From an uncultured Acetatifactor sp. (GTDB lineage Bacteria; Bacillota; Clostridia; Lachnospirales; Lachnospiraceae): a stretch of DNA of 64,000 nucleotides. A program made the position numbers and the translations under genes. The notes below the pieces were generated by a model, which searched no databases, was not told where the DNA came from, and was given only the letters and a program-made list of their open reading frames with translations. Of the stretch, positions 1 through 9,081 are shown one piece after another. Location of the stretch: assembly GCA_934436435.1 (NCBI GenBank), contig CAKSAN010000004.1, forward strand, positions 1-64,000, written 5' to 3'. The first letter of the stretch is position 1. Each line of letters opens with the position of its first letter.

Positions 1-131
1 CAGCAAATATGCTGACTTGAGAATAAAATATATTTCATTAACGCTCAAAAAATATGGTGCTAAATCCTAAAGACGGGAGCGGTTCGCCAACATGAAGTGA
101 TTACACATAAGGATTAAGGCATCGACAGGTA

Positions 132-162
132 TCCTCTTTACTGGATGAAACAGTAAGGAGGA
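132..162 (+). promoter_or_regulatory. Hairpin sequestering the ribosome site of a micropeptide
   Basis: TCCTCTTTAC (132-141) can pair with GTAAGGAGGA (153-162), ten pairs with one G-U wobble and an 11-base loop. The right arm contains the AAGGAGG Shine-Dalgarno of the 22-codon frame at 170. Upstream, AATCCT (63-68) can pair with AGGATT (110-115) around a small GCG/CGC hairpin, so the leader may be more structured. I do not recognise a known riboswitch class. The pairing is seen; a regulatory role is inferred. Confidence 0.5.
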
Positions 163-169
163 AAAAGAA

Positions 170-238
170 ATGATCGTAACTATTATCGGACTGGTCATTG
201 CTATTGTAGCGGCAATCCGGCTGATTATGATTTTGTAA
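170..238 (+). CDS. 22-residue hydrophobic single-span membrane peptide
   Basis: A 22-codon frame, ATG at 170 and TAA at 236-238, preceded by AAGGAGG at the normal distance. Apart from Thr4 and a single Arg17 the residues are almost all Ile, Val, Leu, Ala, Gly or Met, so it would form one membrane helix with no soluble domain. The ribosome site sits in a hairpin (132-162). This arrangement resembles toxin messages of type I toxin-antitoxin systems, but an antisense RNA cannot be confirmed by eye. It could also be a regulatory leader peptide or a small membrane-protein subunit. It lies upstream of, and separate from, the B12 operon promoter. Confidence 0.5.
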   Translation: MIVTIIGLVIAIVAAIRLIMIL

Positions 239-272
239 GAGGAATTTGTAATATTGGAATAATGTTTCCTCA

Positions 273-301
273 TTGCATCGGAGAAAAATCTGTGTTATAG
301 T
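273..301 (+). promoter_or_regulatory. Sigma-A-type promoter of the cobalamin operon
   Basis: TTGCAT (273-278) and TATAGT (296-301) are separated by 17 bases. A transcript would start near 308, just before the cobalamin riboswitch. No other clear promoter is seen before the first B12 gene. Confidence 0.6.
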
Positions 302-315
302 AGTCACAATTGAAT

Positions 316-510
316 ATGGAGTATTCAGGTGCCGGAGCAGCTATATTAATGACTGGCTCCGGTGAAAAGGGAAGCAGGTGTAAGTCCTGCACGAACTCGT
401 CACCGTAATTAGGGAGCTGAAGCCGATAGATCACTGGGAAACTGGGAAGATGGCGGATGCGATGATCTTCAAGCCGGGAGACCTGCCTGAATGCTGTACA
501 GAAACATTTG
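316..510 (+). ncRNA. Cobalamin riboswitch
   Basis: The B12-box core AGCCGGGAGACCTGCC lies near 472-487 (family consensus close to AGCCAGGAGACCTGCC). Upstream are the other family landmarks in order: the GAAAAGGGAA segment near 363, the GTGTAAGTCCTGCAC stem near 378-392, and the ACTGGGAA segment near 434. It is followed by an intrinsic terminator (589-623) and then a cbiK-type gene. Cobalamin-bound RNA would be expected to lower expression of the downstream import and synthesis genes by attenuation. Outer boundaries are approximate. Confidence 0.93.
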
Positions 511-588
511 TTTCAAAGCCACGAGTAACTGGTTGTACGTGTAGAAATGCAGAAGTGTATTTGAACTGCGTTTATTTTCAATGTGTAC

Positions 589-625
589 AAACCCTTTACC
601 TGATACAGGAAAAGGGTTTTTTGTT
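589..625 (+). terminator. Intrinsic terminator of the cobalamin riboswitch
   Basis: AAACCCTTT (589-597) pairs with AAAGGGTTT (611-619), extended by CCTG/CAGG around a short loop, and the right arm runs into T residues. Its place between riboswitch and first gene fits a ligand-controlled terminator. The competing antiterminator was not mapped. Confidence 0.8.
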
Positions 626-720
626 TGTGCTGCAAAACTATGTTTCTGACTTACATATTTGAGATACCGGGGATAACCCCAAAAATCAAAAGAGACAGAA
701 CATCTGTCAGAGGAGGAAAC

Positions 721-1968
721 ATGAAAAAAAGAATCGTAGCAGTAGTACTGGCATCTGTACTGGGAACTGTATGCATCACCGGATGCGGCAATACTCAGGC
801 AACCGTAGAGAGCACCGTACAGACAAGCAGTGAGGCAGAGACCACACAGGCAGCAGAGACAACGGCAGCAGCTACCGAGAGCACCGAAGATGCAGATCAG
901 GCAGCAGCCGATGAAGTGGCAGCGCTGATCGATGCTATCTATGTTCAGGAGAGAAACGAGAATACGGACCAGCAGTGTGCTGATGCAAAGGCAGCATGGG
1001 ATGCCCTGACCGATGCACAGAAGGAACTGGTAGAGGGAGAAAATGCAGATCCCGATTACTTCGGCAGAGATACCGGCGATGCTTCCAAAGATGATCCCCG
1101 CAATCAGGACGAGATCGGAGAGAACGAGATTCTGGTAGTAAGCTTTGGTACTTCCTTTAACGACAGCCGTGTAGCTGACATCAAAGGTATCGAGGACGCT
1201 ATCGCAGCAGCCAATCCCGACTGGTCTGTAAGAAGAGCTTTCACCGCACAGATCATCATCAACCATATACAGGCAAGAGATGACGAGCATATCGACAATA
1301 TGGATCAGGCTCTTGACCGTGCCGTAGCCAACGGTGTCAAGAATCTGGTAGTACAGCCCACCCATCTGATGCATGGTGCAGAGTATGATGAATTGATGGA
1401 AGCTGTAGAAAAGTATAAGGATCAGTTTGCATCTGTAGCAGTAGCTGAGCCTCTGTTAGGTGAAGTCGGAGCAGACGCAGCCGCAGTAAACGATGACAAG
1501 AAGACCGTTGCGGAAGAACTGACCGCAGAGGCAGTAAAGACCGCAGGTTATGACAGTCTGGAGGCAGCCAAGGAAGACGGTGTGGCATTCGTATTCATGG
1601 GTCACGGAACTTCCCATACCGCAAAGGTATCTTACAGCCAGATGCAGGCACAGATGAAGGATCTCGGTTATGATAATGTATTTATCGGAACCGTAGAGGG
1701 TGAGCCGGAAGAGACCGCCTGCGAAGAAGTCATCAAGGCTGTTGCAGAGGCAGGCTACACAAAGGTGGTTCTTCGTCCCCTGATGGTAGTAGCAGGTGAC
1801 CATGCAAACAACGATATGGCAGGCGAGGATGAGGATTCCTGGTTAAGCCAGTTCAATGCTTCCGGCAAATTCGACAGCGTGGATACCCAGATTGCAGGTT
1901 TGGGCGAGATCAAGGCGATCCAGGATCTGTATGTGGCACATACCGCAGCAGTAATGGCAGAAAAATAA
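721..1968 (+). CDS. cbiK: Lipoprotein CbiK-type sirohydrochlorin cobaltochelatase
   Basis: A 415-residue protein. The ATG at 721 is chosen because GAGGAGG lies just upstream and a lipoprotein signal follows at once (hydrophobic core, lipobox ITGC with Cys22). After a Thr/Ser/Glu/Ala-rich linker there is a short helical segment with ALTDAQKELV, then the chelatase domain from about residue 137 (VVSFGTSFNDSR). Family metal and tetrapyrrole site motifs are present: PTHLMHG (His215), MGHGTSHT (His295, His299) and VAGDHANNDMAG (His361). CbiK enzymes put cobalt into sirohydrochlorin in the anaerobic B12 route. A lipid anchor places this one outside the membrane, as with periplasmic CbiK of Desulfovibrio, so its role may be metal or tetrapyrrole capture for the adjoining importer. 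It is the first gene after the riboswitch. Confidence 0.88.
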   Translation: MKKRIVAVVLASVLGTVCITGCGNTQATVESTVQTSSEAETTQAAETTAAATESTEDADQAAADEVAALIDAIYVQERNENTDQQCADAKAAWDALTDAQKELVEGENADPDYFGRDTGDASKDDPRNQDEIGENEILVVSFGTSFNDSRVADIKGIEDAIAAANPDWSVRRAFTAQIIINHIQARDDEHIDNMDQALDRAVANGVKNLVVQPTHLMHGAEYDELMEAVEKYKDQFASVAVAEPLLGEVGADAAAVNDDKKTVAEELTAEAVKTAGYDSLEAAKEDGVAFVFMGHGTSHTAKVSYSQMQAQMKDLGYDNVFIGTVEGEPEETACEEVIKAVAEAGYTKVVLRPLMVVAGDHANNDMAGEDEDSWLSQFNASGKFDSVDTQIAGLGEIKAIQDLYVAHTAAVMAEK

Positions 1969-1988
1969 ATAGGGAAATAAAATAAGCA

Positions 1989-2933
1989 ATGAATGCAAAG
2001 ACAGTGATGAACAAAATCATAATAGTGGGTGGACTCGGCGCCTGTCTGCTGTTTGGCGGCTGTGGTTCCGGTCAGGCAGCGGATGCGGCATCCGCAGAAA
2101 GCACCGTCGCTGCTACACAGGAAAGTACCGTGACACCGACAGAAAGCACGGAAGCAGTGGAAACTGTCAGCACGGAGACTGCGCAGGCGGAAGCACAGCT
2201 TCCGGACGGTGTCTATACCGCAGAATTTTCCACTGACAGCTCCATGTTCCATATTAGTGAAGCCTGTGACGGTAAAGGAACCCTGACGGTAAAGGATGGC
2301 GTTATGACCATTCACATTTCCTTAGGTTCCAAGAAGATCCTGAATCTCTATCCGGGTCTGGCGGAAGATGCGGCCAAGGAAGGGGCAGTACTGCTGGAGC
2401 CTACCACGGATACCGTGACTTACAGTGACGGTATGACGGAAGAGGTCTACGGCTTCGATGTTCCCGTACCCGTGATCGGGGAAGAATTCGATCTGGCATT
2501 GATCGGTACCAAGGGAAAATGGTACGATCATAAGGTCATTGTATCCGACCCGGTGGCAGAGGACAGCGAGGGTGGCGCAGGCACTTTTGACCTAAGCACC
2601 GTAGAAGACGGCAGCTACACCATCGAACTGACCATGGAGGGCGGAAGCGGCAGAGCCGGTATCCAGTCCCCCGCACAGATCACGGTAGCTGACGGAGCGG
2701 TAACGGCCACTCTGGAATGGAGCAGCCCGAACTATGACTATATGCTGGTGAACGGTGAAAAATATCTGCCGGTGAACACGGAAGGCAATTCCGTATTTGA
2801 AGTTCCGGTGGAAGCACTGGATGCTCCGCTTACCATGATTGGTGATACCGTGGCAATGAGCACACCTCATGAAGTGGAATACACCGTAACTTTCCATTCC
2901 GATACCCTTCAGAGTGCAGAGAACAGTAAGTAA
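1989..2933 (+). CDS. Lipoprotein with two beta-rich, NEAT-like domains
   Basis: A 314-residue lipoprotein: hydrophobic signal and lipobox FGGC (Cys25), then a Thr/Glu/Ser/Ala linker to about residue 70. Two domains follow, roughly residues 73-190 and 198-310. Each opens with DGVYTAEF or DGSYTIEL, continues with a strand-rich TVxDGxxT segment, and has a YP or YL motif (NLYPGLAEDA; MLVNGEKYLPV). The pattern resembles iron-transport-associated NEAT domains, which bind haem, but I cannot confirm the fold. It lies 20 bases after the CbiK lipoprotein and 20 before the binding protein, so a role in surface capture of a corrinoid, haem or metal chelate is inferred. No strong ribosome site is seen at the ATG; a second ATG at 2007 is possible. 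Confidence 0.55.
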   Translation: MNAKTVMNKIIIVGGLGACLLFGGCGSGQAADAASAESTVAATQESTVTPTESTEAVETVSTETAQAEAQLPDGVYTAEFSTDSSMFHISEACDGKGTLTVKDGVMTIHISLGSKKILNLYPGLAEDAAKEGAVLLEPTTDTVTYSDGMTEEVYGFDVPVPVIGEEFDLALIGTKGKWYDHKVIVSDPVAEDSEGGAGTFDLSTVEDGSYTIELTMEGGSGRAGIQSPAQITVADGAVTATLEWSSPNYDYMLVNGEKYLPVNTEGNSVFEVPVEALDAPLTMIGDTVAMSTPHEVEYTVTFHSDTLQSAENSK

Positions 2934-2953
2934 TATAAACAAATTTACAGGCT

Positions 2954-4162
2954 ATGAAAGGCATGAGAATTTTGATGTCCGGAAGAAATAAAAGAAAATG
3001 GATCTATGTTCTGCTTCTTATGGGACTGCTGGGGCTTAACGGCTGCGGCAGTCCTTCTTCTGCTTCTGCGGAGATGTCTTCACAGGCGTCTGCCGAGGCT
3101 GCTGCCACGGTGACGGAGCAGGCAGAACTGGTAAAAACAGGCAGCATGGAGCTGCAATATGCGGAAAATTTTACGGTGGATTATTATGAGGGCGGCTATA
3201 AGATGCTGACCACACTGCCGGATGCGAAAAAGTATCTGCTGGTGCCGGAGGGACAGAGCGTTCCCGAAGATCTGGATGAGGATGTCTGCATTTTACAGGA
3301 GCCGCTGGATCAGATCTATCTGGTGGCCTCCGGAGTGATGGACATGTTCGCATCTCTGGATGCGGTGGATCAGATCCGTTTTTCCGGGCAGAAGCAGGAA
3401 AACTGGTACATTCAGAAAGCGAAGGATGCCATGGCGGCAGGGACCATGGTCTATGCCGGAAAATACAGCAAACCGGATTACGAGCTTCTGGTGTCCGAAG
3501 GGTGTGATCTGGCCATTGAGAATCGGATGATCACGCACTCCCCGGAGGTGGTGGAAATGATGGAAAGCTTTGATATTCCGGTGATGATCGAATATTCCAG
3601 TTACGAACAGCATCCTTTGGGAAAAGTGGAATGGGTAAAATTCTTCGGAGCCCTGACCGGAAAGGAAGCGGAGGCGGAAGAAGCCTTTGCGGAGCAGACA
3701 GCGATTCTGGAAAAGGTCAGCAACGGGGAAAAAACAGGGAAGACTATAGCATTTTTCTATGTGACTTCCAACGGACTGATTCAGGTAAGGCAGAGCACGG
3801 ATTATATTCCGAAGCTGATCGAACTGGCAGGAGGAAGATATATTTTTGATGATCTGGAGGACAGCGGAAGCGGACGCTCCACGCTGAATATGCAGGTCGA
3901 GGATTTTTATGCCGGGGCAAGGGATGCGGACATCCTGATTTACAACAGCTCGATTGACGGTGGCGTGACTACGGTAGACGAGCTGATCGGCAAATGCAAT
4001 ATTTTAAAAGATTTCAAAGCGGTACAGGAGGGGCAGGTGTATTGCACCACCAATGATATGTACCAGCAGTCCATGGCAATCGGGTATTTATTGCAGGACA
4101 TGCATACGGTATTGACGGAAGGCGATACCGGAGAACTGCGCTATCTGTTCCCGTTACAGTAG
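2954..4162 (+). CDS. btuF: ABC importer substrate-binding lipoprotein (BtuF/FhuD type)
   Basis: A 402-residue lipoprotein with lipobox LNGC (Cys31) and a Ser/Ala/Glu linker. The rest fits class III periplasmic binding proteins: an N-lobe with VASGVMDMFASLDAVDQI, the DLAIEN strand, then a long helix and the C-lobe with ELAGGRYIFDDL and DADILIYN. This family binds vitamin B12, haem or ferric siderophores. Corrinoid is favoured because the gene is under the cobalamin riboswitch and in a B12 operon, but a metal-tetrapyrrole ligand is possible given the chelatase lipoprotein two genes upstream. It is followed by the permease and ATPase. ATGs at 2963 and 2975 are alternative starts. Confidence 0.8.
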   Translation: MKGMRILMSGRNKRKWIYVLLLMGLLGLNGCGSPSSASAEMSSQASAEAAATVTEQAELVKTGSMELQYAENFTVDYYEGGYKMLTTLPDAKKYLLVPEGQSVPEDLDEDVCILQEPLDQIYLVASGVMDMFASLDAVDQIRFSGQKQENWYIQKAKDAMAAGTMVYAGKYSKPDYELLVSEGCDLAIENRMITHSPEVVEMMESFDIPVMIEYSSYEQHPLGKVEWVKFFGALTGKEAEAEEAFAEQTAILEKVSNGEKTGKTIAFFYVTSNGLIQVRQSTDYIPKLIELAGGRYIFDDLEDSGSGRSTLNMQVEDFYAGARDADILIYNSSIDGGVTTVDELIGKCNILKDFKAVQEGQVYCTTNDMYQQSMAIGYLLQDMHTVLTEGDTGELRYLFPLQ

Positions 4163-4228
4163 AAAATAGAGAAAAAATAAATCGGAAACAGAGCGTAAGA
4201 TTATGAACCGTACAAAGAGGAGAAAAAG

Positions 4229-5245
4229 ATGCAGCAGCGCAGGAAAATAAGATATCTCATAGCGTTTGTCCTATTGACAGCAGGCATTCTCGTGCTGTTG
4301 CTTTGCAATATAGGGATCGGAACAGTGAAGATCCCACTGAAAGAAATATTGACTACAGGGAGAACACAGGAAGGCATGAACGCCAGGATCCTGTGGGAGA
4401 TCCGTTTTCCCCGGACGCTGGCGGCGGGGATTCTGGGCGGAGCGCTGGCACTGGCCGGGTATCTGTTACAGACCTTTTTTCATAATCCCATAGCTGGGCC
4501 TTTCGTGCTGGGAATCTCTTCCGGCGCGAAGATGGTAGTGGCACTGGTGATGGTGTTTCTGCTGGGGAATACGATCCGATTCAACTCGGGACTGCTGATT
4601 CTGGCGGCATTTCTGGGGGCTATGCTGTCCATGGGATTCGTGCTTCTCATGGCGAGAAAGGTAGACAGCATGTCCATGCTGGTGGTCAGCGGCGTGATGA
4701 TCGGCTACATCTGTTCCGCGATTACGGAACTGGTGGTGACTTTCGCGGAGGATGCGGATATCGTGAATCTCCACAACTGGTCCAGAGGCAGCTTTTCCGG
4801 AATGACCTGGGACAATGTAAAAGTGATGAGTGTCGTGGTGGCAGTGACCTTTCTGCTGGTGATCCTGCTGGCGAAGCCGCTGGAAGCCTATCAGCTGGGA
4901 GAGACTTATGCACAGAATCTGGGAGTCAACATCCGGACGCTGCGGATCCTGCTGGTGGTGCTGTCCAGTGTGCTTTCAGCATGTATCGTGGCATTTGCGG
5001 GACCCATCTCTTTCGTAGGAATTGCCGTTCCGCAATTGATTCGCAAATTGTTTGGCACCACAAAGCCGTTACTGATGATACCGGCTTGTTTTCTGGGAGG
5101 CAGTGTATTCTGCCTGTTCTGTGATCTGTTAGCCAGAACCTGGATGGCACCCACAGAACTCAGCATCAGCACGGTGACGGCTATCTTCGGAGCACCGGTG
5201 GTATTGTGGATCATGGTATCACGGAACAGACAGGAGCGTGGATAA
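4229..5245 (+). CDS. btuC: FecCD/BtuC-family ABC importer permease
   Basis: 338 residues with about ten hydrophobic segments. Family motifs are RFPRTLAAGILGGALALAG, the NPIAGPFVLGISSGA loop, LGVNIRTLR, and the cytoplasmic coupling segment GPISFVGIAVPQLIRKLFG that contacts the ATPase. AGAGGAG precedes the ATG. It would form the channel of a type II importer with the ATPase two bases downstream and the binding lipoprotein upstream, bringing corrinoid (or a related chelate) across the membrane. Function in B12 uptake is inferred from the operon. Confidence 0.87.
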   Translation: MQQRRKIRYLIAFVLLTAGILVLLLCNIGIGTVKIPLKEILTTGRTQEGMNARILWEIRFPRTLAAGILGGALALAGYLLQTFFHNPIAGPFVLGISSGAKMVVALVMVFLLGNTIRFNSGLLILAAFLGAMLSMGFVLLMARKVDSMSMLVVSGVMIGYICSAITELVVTFAEDADIVNLHNWSRGSFSGMTWDNVKVMSVVVAVTFLLVILLAKPLEAYQLGETYAQNLGVNIRTLRILLVVLSSVLSACIVAFAGPISFVGIAVPQLIRKLFGTTKPLLMIPACFLGGSVFCLFCDLLARTWMAPTELSISTVTAIFGAPVVLWIMVSRNRQERG

Positions 5246-5247
5246 CT

Positions 5248-6357
5248 ATGGAAACGCAGAAGTCTTATTATATTACAACAGAAAAAATGAGTGTGGGCTA
5301 CGACGGAAAGCCTCTGATCGAAGAGGTGGAGATCGCACTGCAAAGGGGAGAGATCCTGACGCTGCTTGGACCCAACGGCGGGGGAAAATCCACGATCTTA
5401 AAAAGCATCGCAAGACAGCTTTCCCTGATCGCCGGAACGGTGCGGCTGGATGGTGAGGATCTGAAGTCACTCACCGGAGCAGAACTGTCGAAGAAAATGG
5501 CGGTGGTGATGACAAAACGCCTGCGGGCAGATCTGATGACCTGTGAGGATGTGGTGGCCACCGGAAGATACCCCTATACCGGGCGGTTCGGCGTGCTGTC
5601 GAAAGAAGACCATAAAGCAGTGGAAAACGCCATGGAGCTGGTGCAGGCGGCGGAGATCCGGGATCTTATGTTTGACCGGATCAGTGATGGACAGAGACAG
5701 CGGGTGATGTTGGCAAGAGCCATCTGTCAGGAGCCGGAAATTCTGATTTTGGACGAACCTACTTCGTATCTGGATGTACGTCACAAACTGGAATTTTTGT
5801 CGATCCTGCAAAAGCTGTGCCGGGAAAGACAGCTGACGGTGATCCTGTCCTTACATGAACTGGAGCTGGCAGAGAAGATCTCCGACCGGATCCTGTGTGT
5901 GAACGGCAGAGCGGTGGACCGGATCGGAACGCCGGAGGAGGTCATGACCGACGGGTATATTACACAGCTCTACGGGATACGGATGGGAAGCTATGACGAA
6001 GCCAGCAGTGACATGGAACTGGCGGCACCGGAAGGGACACCACAGGTCTTTGTAATCGCCGGAGCGGGAAGCGGACGGAAAATTTACCGGCGTTTGCAGA
6101 GGGCGGGAATTCCCTTTGTTACCGGGATACTGTATGAAAATGATCTGGATTATCCCGTGGCCAAAGCACTGGCGGCGGAGGTGATCGCGGAGCGTCCCTT
6201 TGAGCCGGTGACACAGGAAACATTACAGTTGGCGAAGGAATGGCTGGAAAAATGTGACCGCGTCATCTGCTGCCGGGAGAACTTCGGCAGTCTGGAAACT
6301 TTTCAACAGGAGCTTTTAGAGTACGCAAAACAACTGGGGAAGCGGATAGAAAGATAG
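5248..6357 (+). CDS. btuD: BtuD-type ABC ATPase with C-terminal extension
   Basis: 369 residues from ATG 5248, preceded by CAGGAGCG; an in-frame codon at 5206 lies inside the permease gene and is less likely. The ATPase has Walker A GPNGGGKST (residues 41-49), signature ISDGQRQRV, Walker B ILILDEPTSYLD and the H-loop LSLHELELAEK. After residue about 250 there are some 120 further residues with a nucleotide-fold look (VFVIAGAGSGRKIYRRL, then CDRVICCRENFGSLE) not needed for a minimal ATPase. It energises the importer formed with the preceding permease. The extension may be a regulatory or corrinoid-sensing part, which is conjecture. Confidence 0.85.
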   Translation: METQKSYYITTEKMSVGYDGKPLIEEVEIALQRGEILTLLGPNGGGKSTILKSIARQLSLIAGTVRLDGEDLKSLTGAELSKKMAVVMTKRLRADLMTCEDVVATGRYPYTGRFGVLSKEDHKAVENAMELVQAAEIRDLMFDRISDGQRQRVMLARAICQEPEILILDEPTSYLDVRHKLEFLSILQKLCRERQLTVILSLHELELAEKISDRILCVNGRAVDRIGTPEEVMTDGYITQLYGIRMGSYDEASSDMELAAPEGTPQVFVIAGAGSGRKIYRRLQRAGIPFVTGILYENDLDYPVAKALAAEVIAERPFEPVTQETLQLAKEWLEKCDRVICCRENFGSLETFQQELLEYAKQLGKRIER

Positions 6358-6443
6358 AAAGCCCGGAACAACAGAGCGGATGTTAGAAAACGGAGAAACG
6401 AAATTCCCGGGATGTCTATGGCATCTGTGGGATGGAGAGAACG

Positions 6444-8021
6444 ATGGCAAAAGTAATTATGATACAGGGCACTATGTCCGGCGCCGGAAAAAGCCTTCTG
6501 GTGGCGGGACTCTGCCGGATCTTCCGACAGGACGGTTACCGGGTGGCTCCTTTTAAATCACAGAATATGGCACTCAATTCCTATATTACGAAGGAAGGAC
6601 TGGAAATGGGCAGGGCGCAGGTCATGCAGGCGGAAGCCGCGGGGATCGAACCGCTGGTGTGCATGAACCCTATTTTGTTAAAACCCACCAGCCATACCGG
6701 CTCTCAGGTCATTGTAAACGGTGAGGTGAGAGGCAATCTGTCTGCCAGAGACTATTTTGCCCACAAGACGGAACTGATCCCGGATATTAAGGCAGCTTTT
6801 CGCAAGCTGGAGACCTACGCGGACATCATCGTCATCGAAGGGGCCGGAAGTCCGGCAGAGATCAATCTGAAACAGAACGACATCGTCAATATGGGAATGG
6901 CGGCCATGGTGGATGCCCCGGTACTTCTGGTGGGAGACATTGACAGAGGCGGTGTGTTCGCCCAGTTATTGGGAACGCTGATGCTGTTGACCGAAGAGGA
7001 ACGGGAGCGGGTAAAGGGACTGATCATCAATAAATTCCGGGGAGACAGTACGATCTTGGATCCCGGCATTCAGATGCTGGAAGAACGTGGGAAGGTGCCT
7101 GTAATGGGAACCGTGCCCTATATGGAACTGTCACTGGAGGATGAGGACAGTCTGACGGACCGCTTTGATGCCAGACGTGTGGGACAGATCGATCTGGCGG
7201 TGATCCACTATCCACGCATTTCGAACTTTACGGATTTTGATGTGTTTGAACAGATGCCGGAGGTCAGTGTCCGGTATGTGACGAATGTAAGAGAGCTGGG
7301 GACACCGGATCTGATCTTTCTTCCCGGCAGCAAGAATACCATGGGAGACCTGAAATGGATGCGGCAGAACGGTCTGGAAGCGGCGGTAAAACGGGCGGCT
7401 TCGAAGGTTCCCATATTCGGGATCTGCGGAGGCTACCAGATGTTAGGCTGTGAGATCACAGACCCGGACGGTGTGGAGGAAGGCGGACAGATCCGCGGCA
7501 TGGAACTGCTTCCGGTGCGGACAGTGTTGCAGAAAGAGAAGCATCGCTGTCAGACAACAGGCAGACTGGAAGCAGTGGAGGGCATTTTCTCCGGACTTAC
7601 GGGATGTGAGTTCGCGGGATATGAGATTCATATGGGACAGACGGTGTATTGCAGAGAAGATGGTAGTGCGGCGGATGGAGTGGACAAGACAGCGGGATCG
7701 GCAAAGGGTGCAGAAAACAATCGGAGCGCTTTCTGTGCAGACGAGGCTATGAGGAGTACAAAAATTACAGAAAATGTAGTCACTGACTCCACCGGCAGGA
7801 TCTACGGTTCCTATATCCACGGCCTGTTCGACAAAGGCGAGATTGCCGGACACATGATACGGACGCTGGCGCAGGAAAAAGGTCTCGCTCTGGAGGACGG
7901 AGTCTGGGAGGATTACCGTACCATTAAGGAAAGACAATACGATCAACTGGCGGATACCCTGCGGGAATATCTGCGTATGGAGGATATCTATGGAATGCTC
8001 AGAGACGCCCATATTTCATAA
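6444..8021 (+). CDS. cbiP: Cobyric acid synthase
   Basis: 525 residues. ATG 6444 is preferred over 6432 because GGAGAG lies four bases upstream. CbiP amidates four carboxylates (b, d, e, g) of adenosylcobyrinic acid a,c-diamide using glutamine and ATP. Domains in order: an AAC-synthetase-like P-loop ATPase ([11 protein letters not shown]), with [21 protein letters not shown] and [12 protein letters not shown]; then a class I glutamine amidotransferase with [12 protein letters not shown], the nucleophile in [10 protein letters not shown], and the final SYIHGLFD. About 45 low-complexity residues ([18 protein letters not shown] region) sit between the GYEIHMG and IYGSYIHG motifs, an insertion relative to the usual family length. 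Confidence 0.95.
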   Translation: MAKVIMIQGTMSGAGKSLLVAGLCRIFRQDGYRVAPFKSQNMALNSYITKEGLEMGRAQVMQAEAAGIEPLVCMNPILLKPTSHTGSQVIVNGEVRGNLSARDYFAHKTELIPDIKAAFRKLETYADIIVIEGAGSPAEINLKQNDIVNMGMAAMVDAPVLLVGDIDRGGVFAQLLGTLMLLTEEERERVKGLIINKFRGDSTILDPGIQMLEERGKVPVMGTVPYMELSLEDEDSLTDRFDARRVGQIDLAVIHYPRISNFTDFDVFEQMPEVSVRYVTNVRELGTPDLIFLPGSKNTMGDLKWMRQNGLEAAVKRAASKVPIFGICGGYQMLGCEITDPDGVEEGGQIRGMELLPVRTVLQKEKHRCQTTGRLEAVEGIFSGLTGCEFAGYEIHMGQTVYCREDGSAADGVDKTAGSAKGAENNRSAFCADEAMRSTKITENVVTDSTGRIYGSYIHGLFDKGEIAGHMIRTLAQEKGLALEDGVWEDYRTIKERQYDQLADTLREYLRMEDIYGMLRDAHIS

Positions 8022-9078
8022 CTATACCAGACAGGAACTGGCACAGATCCGGATCACGGCTCCGGATGAAGCGGTAAGAAGCCTTGTGAAAAAACACTGG
8101 GATACGCTGGCGAAACCGCTGGACGGCATGGGCAGCTTTGAAACCATCACGGCGCAGATCGGAGCCATTCTGGGGACGGAGCAGATCGATCTTCAAAAAA
8201 AAGGGGTGCTGATCTTCTGTGCGGATAACGGGATCGTGGAAGAAGGTGTGAGCCAGACCGGACAGGAGGTCACACTGGCGGTGGCAAAGTCCATGGCGCG
8301 AAAAGGATCCTCCGTCTGCAGGATGGCACAGAGTATCGGTGCAGAGACGATTCCTGTGGACATTGGGATAAATAGTGAGGAAGCCATTCCCGGAGTACTG
8401 GACCTCAAGGTGCGGCCCGGGACAAGGAATTTCTGCAAGGAACCGGCCATGACGGAGGAAGAGACGGTGCGGGCCATTGCCACCGGAATCGAACTGGTGA
8501 GGGATTGCAGGGAAAAGGGGTATACTCTGCTGGCCACCGGCGAAATGGGAATCGGCAACACGACCACCAGCAGTGCGGTGACGGCCGCTCTTTTGCAGTG
8601 TGCGGCAGAGGAAGTCACCGGCAGAGGTGCGGGACTGACGGATCAGGGATTGGCCCGCAAGCAACAGGTCATCCGTAACGCTTTGGAAACCTATGATCTG
8701 TGGCATGCGGATGCGTTCACGATATTGCAGACGGTCGGCGGACTGGATATTGCCGGACTGACCGGCATGTGCATCGGAGGAGCCCTGTGGCATATCCCCA
8801 TCGTGCTGGACGGTGTGATCAGCATGGCGGCGGCACTGGTGGCGGAGAGAATGTTTCCCGGTGTGCGGGAATATCTGATCCCTTCCCATCTGGGAAAGGA
8901 ACCGGCGGCGGTGAAACTGGCAGATGCGCTTCGGATATCTCCCGTGATCCATGCGGGAATGGCACTGGGAGAGGGAACCGGGGCAGTCATGATGTTTCCG
9001 CTGCTTGACATGGCCATGAGCATTTATGGACAGAGTGCTACTTTTTCGGAAATTGAAGTGGAACCGTATAAGAGGTGA
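7990..9078 (+). CDS. cobT: Nicotinate-nucleotide--dimethylbenzimidazole phosphoribosyltransferase
   Basis: 362 residues, the usual CobT length. It makes alpha-ribazole phosphate from nicotinate mononucleotide and a lower-ligand base, for nucleotide loop assembly. Family motifs are [10 protein letters not shown] near the N-terminus, [36 protein letters not shown] (phosphate binding), and the C-terminal [20 protein letters not shown] carrying the catalytic Glu. The ATG overlaps the end of cbiP by 32 bases, implying coupled translation. No bluB or bza genes for lower-ligand synthesis are visible in the window, so the base may be imported or made elsewhere. Confidence 0.95.
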   Translation: MECSETPIFHNYTRQELAQIRITAPDEAVRSLVKKHWDTLAKPLDGMGSFETITAQIGAILGTEQIDLQKKGVLIFCADNGIVEEGVSQTGQEVTLAVAKSMARKGSSVCRMAQSIGAETIPVDIGINSEEAIPGVLDLKVRPGTRNFCKEPAMTEEETVRAIATGIELVRDCREKGYTLLATGEMGIGNTTTSSAVTAALLQCAAEEVTGRGAGLTDQGLARKQQVIRNALETYDLWHADAFTILQTVGGLDIAGLTGMCIGGALWHIPIVLDGVISMAAALVAERMFPGVREYLIPSHLGKEPAAVKLADALRISPVIHAGMALGEGTGAVMMFPLLDMAMSIYGQSATFSEIEVEPYKR

Positions 9079-9081
9079 CAT

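Noticed and set aside
1..131. Known riboswitch class upstream of the micropeptide
   Set aside because: Some pairing is visible, but I could not match purine, c-di-GMP, preQ1, THF, fluoride or ZTP consensus features.
469..1374. 301-codon open frame on the minus strand under cbiK
   Set aside because: Cys/Leu-rich composition with no domain, and it lies opposite a gene with clear CbiK motifs and the riboswitch.
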